Shown here piece by piece: positions 38,969-49,484 of a DNA stretch of 64,000 nucleotides. Under the pieces are notes generated by a model. The model was not told the DNA's origin, did no database searches, and saw nothing but the letters and a program-made list of their open reading frames with translations. The stretch is from Parietaria judaica. Lineage: Eukaryota > Streptophyta > Magnoliopsida > Rosales > Urticaceae. How positions within the stretch are numbered: the first letter of the stretch is position 1; every line of letters starts with the position of its first letter. The position numbers were made by a program, and so were the translations under genes. Where the stretch lies: positions 11,935,501-11,999,500 of the forward strand of contig OX940870.1 in the NCBI GenBank assembly GCA_954871525.1, in the 5' to 3' direction.

Positions 38969-39411
38969 CAGGGCGGAGTCAGGATTTTGCCAAGAGAGGG
39001 AGGGAAAAAATAAAGCCAGAATTTTTAGAATATGATATGAAATAAATAAAGTATTTTTTCTAATCAATTTTTAACAATCAATAAAAATATTTAGTGATAC
39101 AATTTTATAAATATTATTACTAATGTAGAATAAAAGAATCTTTGTATTAAGATATTATGAGATGAATATTAATAATTAATATAAAGATCTTAAATATTTA
39201 AAAAAAATTGATGAGAATTGAACATCGATCTTCTAAGAGAGAGCGCTATAATTGTTTTTAAATAATCAGTACACCAAAGTATTAACTATGTTTATATATG
39301 AAACATTTAATATATATTGATAAAATTGTATGTATTTATTTAATAAAAATAACGGATCAGAATCAAGTGGGGGCGGCCGCACGCGCTAGACCCTCAATAA
39401 ATCCGCTCCTC
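38969..39411. mobile_element. Non-autonomous hAT-type element (CAGGGCGGAGTC ends)
   Basis: Perfect 8-bp target duplication CAAGTGTT at 38961-38968 and 39412-39419. Left end CAGGGCGGAGTCAGG; the right end as reverse complement is GAGGAGCGGATTTATTGAGG, sharing the AGNGCGGA core. These ends belong to the same broad type as CAGGGGCGGACCCAGG at 22700. Interior 443 bp is AT-rich and non-coding. Confidence 0.85.
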
Positions 39412-40936
39412 CAAGTGTTGATTACTAATTAGTATAATTAATTAAAGCAATTAATTATAAGAAACTTTATGTTACGGTTGAATTTAGCTCCTTCTAATGC
39501 TTCGTATATCAAATACAAATAACTATAGCCTAGCCTCTTTTTTTTAGAGAACTATAGCCTAGCCCTTACACATTCAAGTGTTCGCGAATTTCGTTTCGAC
39601 CAAAAAATGAGCTAGTCTTAGCAACGGAAAATACGGTTACGAGCTTTTTTATCCCGACTAGCTCGCAACTGATTTTTCTTTATTATGTACTTCGCGATTA
39701 AGTTCTTGAATTTTGCGACAGGTTTTGAAGTCGCAAAGATATGAAAATTTATTATCTCATTGTCTTCAAGATTAGCTCATTCTAATGCTTCGTATATCAA
39801 AGATATGAAAGTGTATATATACATATATATATCTATCTGAAATATTCATTAATGTCAATCGAAAGTGTAACGGATTTCGCATTAAGTTTGTACGATCTTT
39901 CTCAAATCGACAAGCTTTAGAGATGAACATATGTAATAACTAAATGTGTGCCCTTATGATCGAACATGTCATGAATACAAAAACTACAATGTTTATTAAA
40001 CAATAGAACTTCTTCAAGAAAAAAAATCATTATATGTGTACATACACTATATTATATTATATTATATTATATTATATTATTTTATTTTATTTTATATTAT
40101 ATATAATATGAGTAATATAGCATACTATTGTAGAACCTTACTTACAAATTGTGTGTGGGGCTTCAAACCTTACATGGAAGAGTTTAGAGTTCTCGTCACT
40201 AATTCTCGCATGACTCATTTCCTTATAAGTATACTTAATTAGTTGGTATGTCAATTATTAAGCTACTTTACTTGTATGATTAAAATATAATATCAGCAAA
40301 TATTCCATGTAATAAAAGGGAAAATCGAGAAAAATAATTATTTCTTTATTTGCTCCAACTGAAGAAAAGCTTCAATTAATCTCGTTGGAAAAAGAAAGAA
40401 AAAGAAGTGACATAGACATTAGAACTGGCTAAAAAGCAATCAAAATAGACCAAATATAAAGATTACGTCTCTAAAACGAAATAGTCTTATCAATTGATAG
40501 AGTAAGAAGAGCTGATTAATGTTAAATGGAAAACTATATGATGTGTATTTCTGGTCAGATTTAGATAATTCAAAATAAGGTTACTAAATATAGCATAAAA
40601 CTGTTCATTTACGCATCTTAGTTTAAAGTAAAAATACATAGAATAAAATTAATAAATAACTAAAAAAAACACTTGTGACTAATAAGTAATAAGTAATATC
40701 TTATCATTTTCTGGGATGAGCTAGTAAAATTTCTCTTAGCTCTTGATAGTGAAGGTATAAGTATCTATGTCTGATTAATTACTCTATGACTAAAACAAAA
40801 TTCTCTTCCTTTCTTTAATATTTTGGTGGGACTAGCTAGGATTTAACTTTAGACTTTAAAAATACAAATTCTAATGCTTAACCAATTATATCTCGAACGT
40901 GATTTCGTATGTGGGTATCTTAGAAAAAAATTATAT

Positions 40937-40973
<37 letters not shown>

Positions 40974-41133
40974 CTTCAATTTTCCTATCTTATTATACTT
41001 TTTCCTGTAAAAAGAATAATTATATATATGCCAACCCAGTTTTCGTGATGAATATTTTTTGCACTGAAAAAAAAATGTATAGCCACCTCAGGTAATCAAA
41101 ATCTATATACTTTTAGCGCAAATATATGTTTAT
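39412..41133. other. Intergenic with microsatellites
   Basis: AT-rich. An (ATATT)n/(TTTTA)n tract runs at 40047-40108 and a TA tract at 40940-40971. No coding sequence is supported; the open frames over these tracts are low-complexity. Confidence 0.5.
40047..40108. repeat. ATATT/TTTTA pentanucleotide microsatellite
   Basis: About seven ATATT units pass into TTTTA units, then TATATTATATAT. Pure AT low-complexity sequence. Confidence 0.9.
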
Positions 41134-41335
41134 ATGATGATAAGTGGTTGGACACCGAGAACTTGGAATGAAGCGGCCAATAGAGTGGTTAAGAATCGCC
41201 TTTCGGAGCGTATTGCCGACATGTGGTCGAATGTATGCCCCGAGTGGCTTGTAAACGACATTCAAAGGGATTTAATCCCTCTTTACTTTTAATGAAATTT
41301 GTTTCTTCCTTAAAAATAAAAATAAAAAAATAAAA
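41134..41335 (+). pseudogene. LINE 3' end fragment
   Basis: A short open stretch to the stop at 41290-41292 reads NRVVKNRLSERIADMWSNVC followed by PEWLVNDIQRDLIPLYF. It parallels the ending of the LINE at 30882-31917 (CPVWLVNCAARDF) and is followed, after a short 3' UTR, by an A-rich tail (about 41311-41345). It is a heavily 5'-truncated copy of a related but different LINE. Confidence 0.75.
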
Positions 41336-42747
41336 AATAAAAACTATCAAAAAAATTAGTCTCACCGCAAATGCCAGTCTATTCTGATACTGACTTGGCA
41401 ACTCCATTTTCTCACCAAAAACAAAAAAAAAAACAAAAAAAAAAAACACTTTAAAATCTCTCAAAAACACAAAAAGTTTCTCAAATATTTACTACTCATA
41501 ATTTCCTAGTACTAAATTCATAACTCTCATTGCAATCGCTACATGCACTTAATTAATAGTTAATGCACATACTTTGGACCCTTAATTAAGATAACCCAAC
41601 CCTTTGACTGTAAAATTACTCCTGAAGTAAATCTATTAACATAAATAGATCGTGTACTGATTTCTGCCCATTTCATGATAATGACAAGGATCTATATTCA
41701 TTTAATTATCAACTTGAATTCACACAAAGATTTGTCTGGAACACAAAAACTGGCCTAATCATCAGTTGGTCCCCCTTCTAACAAATTGAAGAAGAGAATA
41801 CATGATGTTTTAGGGATATTTATGGCATAAATACTCAATTTCAGGTAGCTTATTTTCTCAGAGTAATGAACCCCACTCCATCAAAATGTTAGCATTTGGT
41901 CGCTGCTTTGTATTTTAGTATTATATTCCTAGGCAATTACTATTTCTTATGTTGTGTTGTCTTGTGGGACCTTTACTTTAATTAATTTGATGATGTTTCC
42001 ACAAACGACATTTCAGCTTCAACACAACCAGTCACTACAGGACAATGCCTGTCGTTTTCGTCCAGCCACAGCGAAGCCAACTCAAGAATGTCACATTTCA
42101 TTATTTTCACACCATTTGGAGGCGATCCCTCGTCGCGTGATTCCGTCTTCAATTTTTTTCATTTTTACATTTGTAACCGAGAGATGTCGTATAACCAGAA
42201 AGAAGAAAATAAAATGTTAAGAGATTATAAATAACACAAACTTGATCCTCTCTTGTATCAAGAAGAAGAAAAAAAATATAATAGGAATTTACAAATATAT
42301 GTCAATATTCTATTTTTTTTTTTTAAAGTGAATTAAACAGCAATATAATATGAATTTGTATCATTGTTAAATATGAACAAATAAACAAGATATTAAAAAA
42401 AATAAAAAACACAGTAGATATTCTAAAGTGAAAATAAAATTTGAATTTAACAACATACTTATTTGGCTAAACTGCGGCTAATGTACCCAATGTTTATTTT
42501 CGACGGCTAATGATTTCGTTAGATTTTTTCGTGTTTGTCGTCACTTGACTGTCAGCGAGTGATTCTTCCTCTAAATGTACATTTTTTCATATTTTTGACA
42601 TAACTTGGTCATTTTTTTGTCCAAATTTTATGCACAACCTACGGTTAGAAAGATAAGAGATGGATCTACAATTTTGGCATTTTACGTTTTGTAAAATAAT
42701 TAAAATTAAAAAAATATGAAATGTCAATTACAACGTAAAACTGGACA
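41336..42747. other. Intergenic with remnants of small elements
   Basis: AT-rich. At 42468-42525 there is a half copy of the fold-back family of 31977-32105 (AACTGCGGCTAATGTACCCA, then TTTATTTTCGACGGCTAA). No gene is supported; the open frame at about 41954-42220 has no recognisable features. Confidence 0.45.
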
Positions 42748-43172
42748 TTAGTTTAACAGAGGTTTCAAGTCCCCAAGTTTTCAAAATGTTGATAAAAATA
42801 CACAATGTGTGTTTTGAGGGTGAAATTTGTTAGTCCTTCTGCTTAGGGATGTTAACTGGAACCGATGTGGCATCTTATTATTGCTAAATGGATAGCCAAC
42901 TGGGTAGGAAGTATATAAAATTCTTTCATCACCACTCGTAATTGCTCTGGTTGACAAATATCATGACGATATCGAATTTGAGCTCGGACCAAGGCTTCCC
43001 GGGAATAAATCACCTAACTCTCTTTTTCAAGACAACTTCTCTATCGGAATTATGAGACAAACTATCCAATTCTTCATGAGATAGGACTAACACGGATATC
43101 AAAGTCAATACACATTCTGTATTTTTGCAACATTTTAAAAATTTGGAGACTTAAAACCCCTATTTGACTAAA
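42748..43172. mobile_element. MITE with ~65-bp inverted repeats
   Basis: The left arm (TTAGTTTAACAGAGG...TTTTCAAAATGTTGATA...CACAATGTG) is mirrored at the right (CACATTCTGTATTTTTGC, AACATTTTAAAAATTTGG, ACCCCTATTTGACTAAA). The interior is non-coding. I could not define a duplication. It ends about 200 bases before the second GLOX-like start codon, so it forms part of that gene's upstream region. Confidence 0.65.
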
Positions 43173-43377
43173 AGTTATGCATTATTATCGCAATTTAACT
43201 AATAATATTTATCTTATACGCCCATGGAAACATATGAAAATATTAATCTGTCCGTAACACACGCACAGCAAACACTTAAATACGATCACAATTCACAACT
43301 TAGAATCCAGAAAACTACACATACATACACCTCCAAATCCAAAACATTATATTATAATAATAATTATTATTATTATT

Positions 43378-45015
43378 ATGCAGTATCTAACCACACACTT
43401 GGTTCTCTCTCTCTTCGTCACTCTCCTCTCCTCGTCCGGCGATGCAGCCACCGCCGGGAGCTGGAATCTCCTGCAGCCGAGCATAGGCATCTCCGCCATG
43501 CACATGCAGCTCCTCCACACCGACCGCGTCGTCATCTTCGACCGCACCGACTTCGGGAAGTCCAACCTCTCCCTCCCCGACGGCAAATGCCGGGATGACC
43601 AAAACGACGCCGCTCTCAAGCTCGACTGCACGGCCCACTCCGCTGAGTATCATGTCGCGTCGAACACCTTCCGCGCCCTCACCGTCCAAACTGACGTCTG
43701 GTGCTCCTCTGGCTCCGTCAACGCTGACGGCGTTTTGGTCCAGACCGGCGGCTTCAACGACGGCGAGCGCCGCGTGAGGAGCTACGTGCCGTGCGATAAC
43801 GGCGCGTGCGACTGGGTTGAGACCGAGCTCGGGCTTGCGGCACGTCGGTGGTACGCGACGAATCATGTCCTCCCTGACGGGGGACAGATCATCATCGGGG
43901 GTCGCCGGCAATTCAACTACGAGTTTTACCCGAAAACGGCGTCATCGAAGAATCTGTACAGCTTACCATTCTTAGTTCAGACAAACGATAAAGGAATAGA
44001 GAACAATCTCTACCCGTTTGTTTTTCTCAACTTAGACGGAAACCTCTTCATCTTCGCCAACAACCGAGCCATACTGTTCGATTACGTGAAAAACCGGGTC
44101 GTAAAATCGTACCCAGAAGTTCCTGGCTCCGACCCGAGGTCGTACCCGAGCACTGGCTCGGCTGTTTTGCTTCCGTTAAAGTTAACAAACCTGACCAATT
44201 CCGTCGAGGTTTTGGTGTGCGGCGGGGCACCGAAAGGAGCTTATACGTCTGCGGTCAACGGGAAGTTCATCACGGCGTTGACCACGTGTGGTCGGATAAA
44301 AATAACCGAACCGAACCCGGTTTGGACTATGGAGAACATGCCTTTGGCGAGAGTCATGGGGGACATGACTCTGCTTCCGAACGGCGATGTTTTATTGGTA
44401 AATGGAGCGGGTTCTGGTACAGCCGGGTGGGAATTGGGTCGGGACCCAGTTCTCAACCCTGTTTTGTACCGTCCAGGGAACAAACCCGGGTCAAGATTCG
44501 TGCTTCAAACCCCGTCTGCGATACCGAGGATGTATCATTCCACGGCGATACTTCTCCGAGATGGACGAGTTCTCGTCGGAGGGAGTAACCCCCACGTGTA
44601 CTATAACTTCACGGGCGTGATGTTTCCGACTGAGCTGAGCTTGGAAGCATTCAGTCCGGAATATTTGGGGAAGGAGTTCGACACAAGGAGGGCGAGGATC
44701 TTATCGCCAGCATCGCGGAGTTTAGTGTCATATGGTGGTAAAGTTACCGTTCGGTTTTCCGTTACGGGCGTTTTAGCGGGAGATACGGTGTCGCTGTCGA
44801 TGGTTTTGCCATCGTTTACAACGCACTCGTTCTCGATGAACCAGAGGATGCTCGTGATGGCGGCGGAGAAAGTGACGCGTGTCGGGACAGCGATGTATGA
44901 TGTGGAAACGACGGCTCCGGGCTCAGCGGTGATTGCCCCGCCGGGGTTTTACATGCTGTTTGTGGTTCATCGGGGGATTCCGAGCGAGGGCATTTGGGTC
45001 CAAATTAATCGTTAA
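43378..45015 (+). CDS. Secreted copper-radical oxidase, GLOX/galactose oxidase-like (copy B)
   Basis: Single-exon gene of 545 codons plus stop, collinear with copy A over its whole length. A signal peptide covers residues 1-23 or so (HLVLSLFVTLLSSSGDA). Catalytic positions by motif: Cys109 (DVWCSSG), Tyr159 (RRWYATNHVLPDGG), Tyr386-His387 (RMYHST) and His483 (FTTHSFSMNQR). Possible N-glycosylation sites are NLT (residues 271-273) and NFT (410-412). The start codon is the end of an (ATT)n microsatellite (about 43361-43378), and an out-of-frame ATG at 43224 opens an upstream frame that overlaps the gene, so translation may be tuned by leader sequence. Same-strand duplicate of copy A; coding sequence GC-rich. 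Substrate unknown. Confidence 0.95.
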   Translation: MQYLTTHLVLSLFVTLLSSSGDAATAGSWNLLQPSIGISAMHMQLLHTDRVVIFDRTDFGKSNLSLPDGKCRDDQNDAALKLDCTAHSAEYHVASNTFRALTVQTDVWCSSGSVNADGVLVQTGGFNDGERRVRSYVPCDNGACDWVETELGLAARRWYATNHVLPDGGQIIIGGRRQFNYEFYPKTASSKNLYSLPFLVQTNDKGIENNLYPFVFLNLDGNLFIFANNRAILFDYVKNRVVKSYPEVPGSDPRSYPSTGSAVLLPLKLTNLTNSVEVLVCGGAPKGAYTSAVNGKFITALTTCGRIKITEPNPVWTMENMPLARVMGDMTLLPNGDVLLVNGAGSGTAGWELGRDPVLNPVLYRPGNKPGSRFVLQTPSAIPRMYHSTAILLRDGRVLVGGSNPHVYYNFTGVMFPTELSLEAFSPEYLGKEFDTRRARILSPASRSLVSYGGKVTVRFSVTGVLAGDTVSLSMVLPSFTTHSFSMNQRMLVMAAEKVTRVGTAMYDVETTAPGSAVIAPPGFYMLFVVHRGIPSEGIWVQINR

Positions 45016-45370
45016 TACGTACTTATAAGCTAATTAAATTCAAATGAGAAAATGATACACAGGAGTCTTTCAATTTTGTGATAATTTGAGTCCATGAATG
45101 GATTAATATTTATGTAATATTAATGGTCTCTGTTAGTAGAAATAGATATTCCATACCAATTTATTTGAAATTTAAATATATGGAATAAATAATGAAATAT
45201 AATTATTATTGATCTCTTCATTTATTTTTATATCATGAAATACATAACTGATGTTCACGTGTTTATTAGAGTAAAACCATATACAGAGTTTGAGGTGTAG
45301 ATAATACAATGATACAAGTATCCGTATAATAATTTTAGGGCTCTTAAGGTAATAGTCAAATTAAAACATA
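45016..45370. other. GLOX copy B downstream region
   Basis: AT-rich 3' flank with AATAAATAATG near 45184, which may serve as polyadenylation signal. Nothing else recognised. Confidence 0.4.
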
Positions 45371-45532
45371 GGTTTAGCAAAATAGTCAAATTTTAGTTAA
45401 TTTTGTAAACTAATCAATTAACCATTTACAAAATTTTAGTTAATTTTGTAAACTAGCCGAATTAAAAATTCACTTAAATAGTTAATTGGCTAGTTTACAA
45501 AATTAACCAAAGTTTGACTATTTTGCTAAACT
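45371..45532. repeat. Fold-back MITE, arms ~52 bp
   Basis: Left arm 45371-45423 (GTTTAGCAAAATAGTCAAA...TTAATTTTGTAAACTA) is the near-perfect inverse of the right arm 45481-45532 (TAGTTTACAAAATTAACCAAA...TTTGACTATTTTGCTAAAC). The loop repeats one more TTAATTTTGTAAACTAG block. The RNA would fold into a long hairpin. Confidence 0.85.
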
Positions 45533-45563
45533 TATTGTTGATGCAGAAAAATGGATCATACAC

Positions 45564-46775
45564 TGTAGTGGCCCAATTGCTCGTGTTGGACCAGGCCCAA
45601 TGTCGCTTGTAGACTTTTGTGAAATTAGGGGTTGGGCTTCCGGGACCTCAAAGTCATTCGGTTCCCTTTTCCAACACGGGACCTGATTCAGGCCCGCACA
45701 CTACCTGATCACAGGTTCGGGCACCACACTAATCAGGTCTCCGCGTGGATAAGATAACCGAATTGACCTTAAGATGAACCCTGGCGGATAACACCCTCGG
45801 AACCTGACAAAATAACACCCGAGATCAGGGCAAAACGAGGGTTTTACCCCCCGATTCACCTCCGGCGCTCAACATTAGCGAGGTATATGATAGTGGATGC
45901 TTTTGAGAGGGCTTGGAGAGAGATTTTGGGGAGTGTTTTCGGGTAAAAAATTGGTTGGTTTGAATGAATCCCGAGCCCCCTATTTATAGGAAATGCCCGA
46001 GGGCCATTTTGTCATTTTCTCCATGATGTAATTTTATATAGTTTGTTGCATCCTCGGGACGTGGCCGATCCAACGCCGCAAATATCACGGCCATCGGATT
46101 TGAGACGCGCCCACACGCGCGGCCTGAAGACGGCGGGGTCATTTGGCGCGTTGGGGGGCCAGGCCGACGTGGCAGCTGGGCCAGGCTCTGCCCGCGTGGC
46201 GCGCTGCGACTGGCTGCGTGGCCTTCCTCGCGTCCAATGGCTGGCCGCCACGTGGCTAAGTCAAAGCTGCCCCTTGGGGGCTTGCAGCGACGAGGTCAGC
46301 GTCCTTTGGTGCTCGTGGGGCCCGCCTGGCGCTGGGCAGTGGCTCTTGGGAGCCGTGGGGCCCGCTTGGATAATTCTTTGAGGGCCCCGGGCCTTCCCGG
46401 GGGCCGTTTTTCGCAAACTTTATATCGTTTTTGGGTATTTTTATATTTTTGGGATCATATGGACACTTTGTTTTGCGAGAACGGGACTCCGAAGAGAAAT
46501 TTGATTTTTGGGCTTGATTTACTTTAATTGAAAATAAATCATTTTAATTAAAAGTAAATCATTTTAATTAGAGATAAATCATATTAATTAAAATCAAATG
46601 ATTTTCTCTTAATTAAATCGTAAAATCATTAATCCCGCAAAAACCCGTAACGGGGTTGATTTATTTTAATTAAAAGTAAATCATTTTAATTGAAGATAAA
46701 TCATTTTAATTAGAGATAAAATGATTTTCTCTCAATTAAACCGTAAGATTACTGATCCCGTAAAGACCCGTAACA
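45564..46775. mobile_element. Probable LTR-like insertion with GC-rich block and 3' AT tandem repeats
   Basis: Begins TGTAGTGGCCCAATTG and ends AGACCCGTAACA, suggesting TG...CA termini. It contains a TATA-like CCCTATTTATAGG near 45978, a GC-rich block (46080-46400) and two tandem copies of a ~140-bp unit (46509-46650, 46657-46775) made of TAAATCATTTTAATTA words and ending in CCCGTAA. Flanking TACAC and CTTAT do not match; the word ACACT occurs at both edges (45560-45564, 46773-46777), so the exact ends are unsure. Open frames in the GC block show no domain and are not annotated. Confidence 0.4.
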
Positions 46776-47003
46776 CTTATGTTTTAATTTAGCTATTTAG
46801 TGCAATTTCTCATAATTTTATTATATGCATGTGAATGTTTTAAAGATTTCTGGATTAATTTATATTTTTGCGGCAAAATCTTGTGGCACAAACTCATACA
46901 GCATAAATATTCGATAGCAAATTGATGCATGGGATTGACCGTAGCTAGAAACACTTAATGATTTCAAACCATGAATTATGACTATAAGAATTTGTATTTA
47001 TCA

Positions 47004-47005
<2 letters not shown>

Positions 47006-47070
<65 letters not shown>
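47006..47070. repeat. TA dinucleotide microsatellite
   Basis: About 32 uninterrupted TA units, the longest pure dinucleotide tract in the window. Shorter TA tracts are at 7407-7434, 13986-14018, 30577-30645 and 40940-40971. Confidence 0.95.
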
Positions 47071-47073
<3 letters not shown>

Positions 47074-47176
47074 ACATTTAATTCTTTGCTATACAAATAG
47101 ATTTCATATTGGTGTCGACAACGTCGCTGAAAAAACAAATAATTTATCATGTTTGTAACGATAACAAAACTCGTTT

Positions 47177-47177
<1 letters not shown>

Positions 47178-47223
<46 letters not shown>
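47178..47223. repeat. ATT trinucleotide microsatellite
   Basis: About 15 perfect ATT units. Confidence 0.95.
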
Positions 47224-47224
<1 letters not shown>

Positions 47225-47492
47225 GCTTCCAATTCTATGAAAATATGAATTTTGATAAGTGACATAAAGTGGAAAGTTTAGTTACCGGGTCAATTTATCT
47301 GAGCCGGCTGTAGCCTGTAGGAATATATTACTTGGACATACACGCTATGACATTTGAACTTCTGATCAAAGCATAATATATGTTTTACGAGTTTAATTTT
47401 CTCACCTACGTTACGTACACAATATATAGACACTAGATTAGTACTTTGAACTCAACTCGACCACAATTCTAAAAACGATATATCGAGTCATC

Positions 47493-48502
47493 TGTTAAGG
47501 TCGGATTTCGTCAAATCCCTCATTAATATTACTCGTGTCGTTTTATCCCAAAACGACGTGAAATGAAGGCTGGGAAACTCGTTGACTGAAGGTCAACAAG
47601 GGAGCATGCTCGAGGAAGTACAACCTGCGACGAAGTCTACCCGCGACGAAGTTCAATCAGCATAAAAGTAATATGCGATGAAATACTTCATCGCACCTCG
47701 ATGAAGAATCCTCGAGGAAGAGTCCACGAAGAAGCAGCTCATCGCATAGAAGCTTATCGAGGGAAAGCTCATCGCAAAACCCCATCGAATTATACGATGA
47801 AGAAGTCAGAATCGCACGAATAAAGGAGAATCAGTCAATCAATTGAGGAAATCGTGGGAAAATCTGTGTATTCAAGGAAGGTCAGCTACAATCAAAGCAC
47901 AAAGAGTGGAAACCCTAGCAAGATTCAAGGAACAAGAAGGAAAACGAATTCTAGAAACCCTAAGCCTATAAATACACACGTAAACCTCATTAAAATGGGA
48001 GGAGAAAGGATCCTAGGAGAGAGTTCGGCCAAGAGACATTTGGCCAAGAGAGAGGGGCTGGGCATTCGACCAATGGAGAAATTATCCCAGAGGAGACATT
48101 CGGCAGAAAAGACATTCAAGCATGAGAGAGAAAGGAACATTCGACCGAGAGAGACGGCCAAGAGGAACCAGCAAGAGAAACCAGAAAGAAAGAAGAGAGA
48201 GAGAGAGAGAGAAAGAAGAAGAAGAAGAAGAGAACGCCAAACCACATTGAACTACGTGATGACCTGATGATCCTGGTATACCGGCTACGTAGGCAGCCTC
48301 GCAGAAGCCGGCGACGCGCTGCATCAAATCATATCCTATTCTTATCAGTGTAATTGTTTCCTTCAATTGTCCAAGCTATCAAACGGGAAAAACCGAGTCC
48401 TTTCGAGAATATAATAAATCGGAGATCCTAGTTGTTCATTATTATTCGTGTTCTTTCGATTATCTTTATGACTGAAAAGTGTGGTGCAAATCACCCTCAA
48501 CA
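47493..48502 (+). mobile_element. Solo LTR (TGTTAAGG...CCTCAACA)
   Basis: Begins TGTTAAGGTCGG and ends CACCCTCAACA, giving inverted TGTTRAGG tips. Flanks are TCATC (47488-47492) and TCATA (48503-48507), a probable 5-bp target duplication with one mismatch. Inside are a TATA-like CCTATAAATACACACG near 47966, a GA-rich microsatellite at about 48187-48235 and repeated ATCGCA/GCGATGAA words. No retroviral genes accompany it. The open frame at 47854-48267 is low-complexity LTR sequence, not a gene. Confidence 0.75.
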
Positions 48503-48720
48503 TCATAGATTTTTATTACTAATTTTTACATAATTCAATTTCATAACTTGGTTGGTGATTAGACGGTCGTCAAGTTTAGATATAAATCTATGACTTGGAT
48601 TTATGAGTTGTTTCGTTATTTAGTTTTAGGGTTAATGACGGTAAAAATACCTTAAGTTTAGTCAAATAACTTCTCGTGTACTAAAAGCTTAAAAGTGGTG
48701 GTAAAAATACCCAAAGTTAC

Positions 48721-49484
48721 TGTTGGGCTTATCAGTCAAAAGCTCAGCCCAGAATGGGTCAATCCACTTGAGATAAAACGACACGATTGAACGAACAATG
48801 TCGTACGAGGTAAGATACGACAGAACAAGGTAAGATCACGTCTTATTCCATATCGGGTTAGGGTTTCATTACACGAGTTCTCCCCTTCTCTCACTACTCT
48901 CTCTCACTAACTCTCTGTGCCGCCTCTGCTAGGGTTTGCGATTCCCAGCTACTCACGCCGGAGCTCCGGTCGCCTCTCGCACCCGAAGTTGCCTCCACCG
49001 TCTAGCTGAAGCTCGCGCGTCAATGGCGGCTTCGTCTTCGCACGTCCCTCCAGGAGAGAAGCTTCCCGTGAAGCTTGAGTTGCCTGAAGGAGAAGATCCC
49101 GGCGCCGAAGAAGACTGGACTGTCTTCTTCTTCCCAAACGATGAGGTCGTCGCAATCCCAACTAGGACTGAACCTCAAGTCTGTCGTCGAATCCACCGAT
49201 CGAAGAAGGTAACCTCCGATCTCTGATCTCTTCTTCTCAGATTCTCTTAGGGCACAGAATAGAGTAGGTATCACGCTCTGAGAGTGTGTCTGGGTTGCTC
49301 TGTATTGTAGAAATTTCCTTCTAGGGTTTTCTTGTGCAGTGACCAAGAAGAGTTGAGTAACCTCCTTTTTAACTGATTCTGTTATTTGGGTTTTTCTTCA
49401 GGTTGCATGCCGTTGACTCACAGTCAACGTTCTATGGCTGGTGATGGAAGGCTGGACACTGTGGCTCACAGACGGGGACTAACA
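48721..49484 (+). mobile_element. LTR-like insertion (TGTTGGGC...ACTAACA) inside the MITE
   Basis: Inserted with a perfect 5-bp duplication GTTAC (48716-48720 and 49485-49489) and TGTT...AACA tips, as an LTR retrotransposon or solo LTR would be. It interrupts the MITE, so it is younger. It contains a CT-rich leader-like segment (48890-48935), GGGTTTGCGATTCCC, and an open frame that starts in good context at 49023. It is 764 bp long. Confidence 0.8.
49023..49208 (+). other. Unrecognised 62-codon exon-like ORF within the LTR-like insertion
   Basis: Reads from MAASSSHVPPGEKLPVKLEL through EDWTVFFFPNDEVVAIPTRT to HRSKK, directly followed by a GT donor (AAG/GTAACC). Plausible acceptors are near 49338 (TTGTGCAG) and 49402 (CTTCAG), after which stops come within a few codons. 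Codon use and the acidic/hydrophobic pattern look protein-like, but I recognise no family. It may be the first exon of a captured host gene or a functional part of the element. Coding status is uncertain. Confidence 0.4.

Larger units (their letters stand above)
46776..47492. other. Intergenic with long microsatellites
   Basis: A TA tract at 47006-47070 and an ATT tract at about 47178-47223. No coding sequence or RNA gene seen. Confidence 0.6.

Noticed and set aside
43387..43911. 174-codon minus-strand open frame
   Set aside because: Antisense shadow of GLOX copy B.
46043..46527. Overlapping open frames in the GC-rich block
   Set aside because: Several frames are open at once, with Gly/Ala/Trp-rich low-information peptides and no domain; explained by base composition of an LTR-like element.
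47854..48267. 137-codon Arg/Glu-rich frame
   Set aside because: Lies within a solo LTR and is largely a GA microsatellite translated as RERERRRRR-like peptide.
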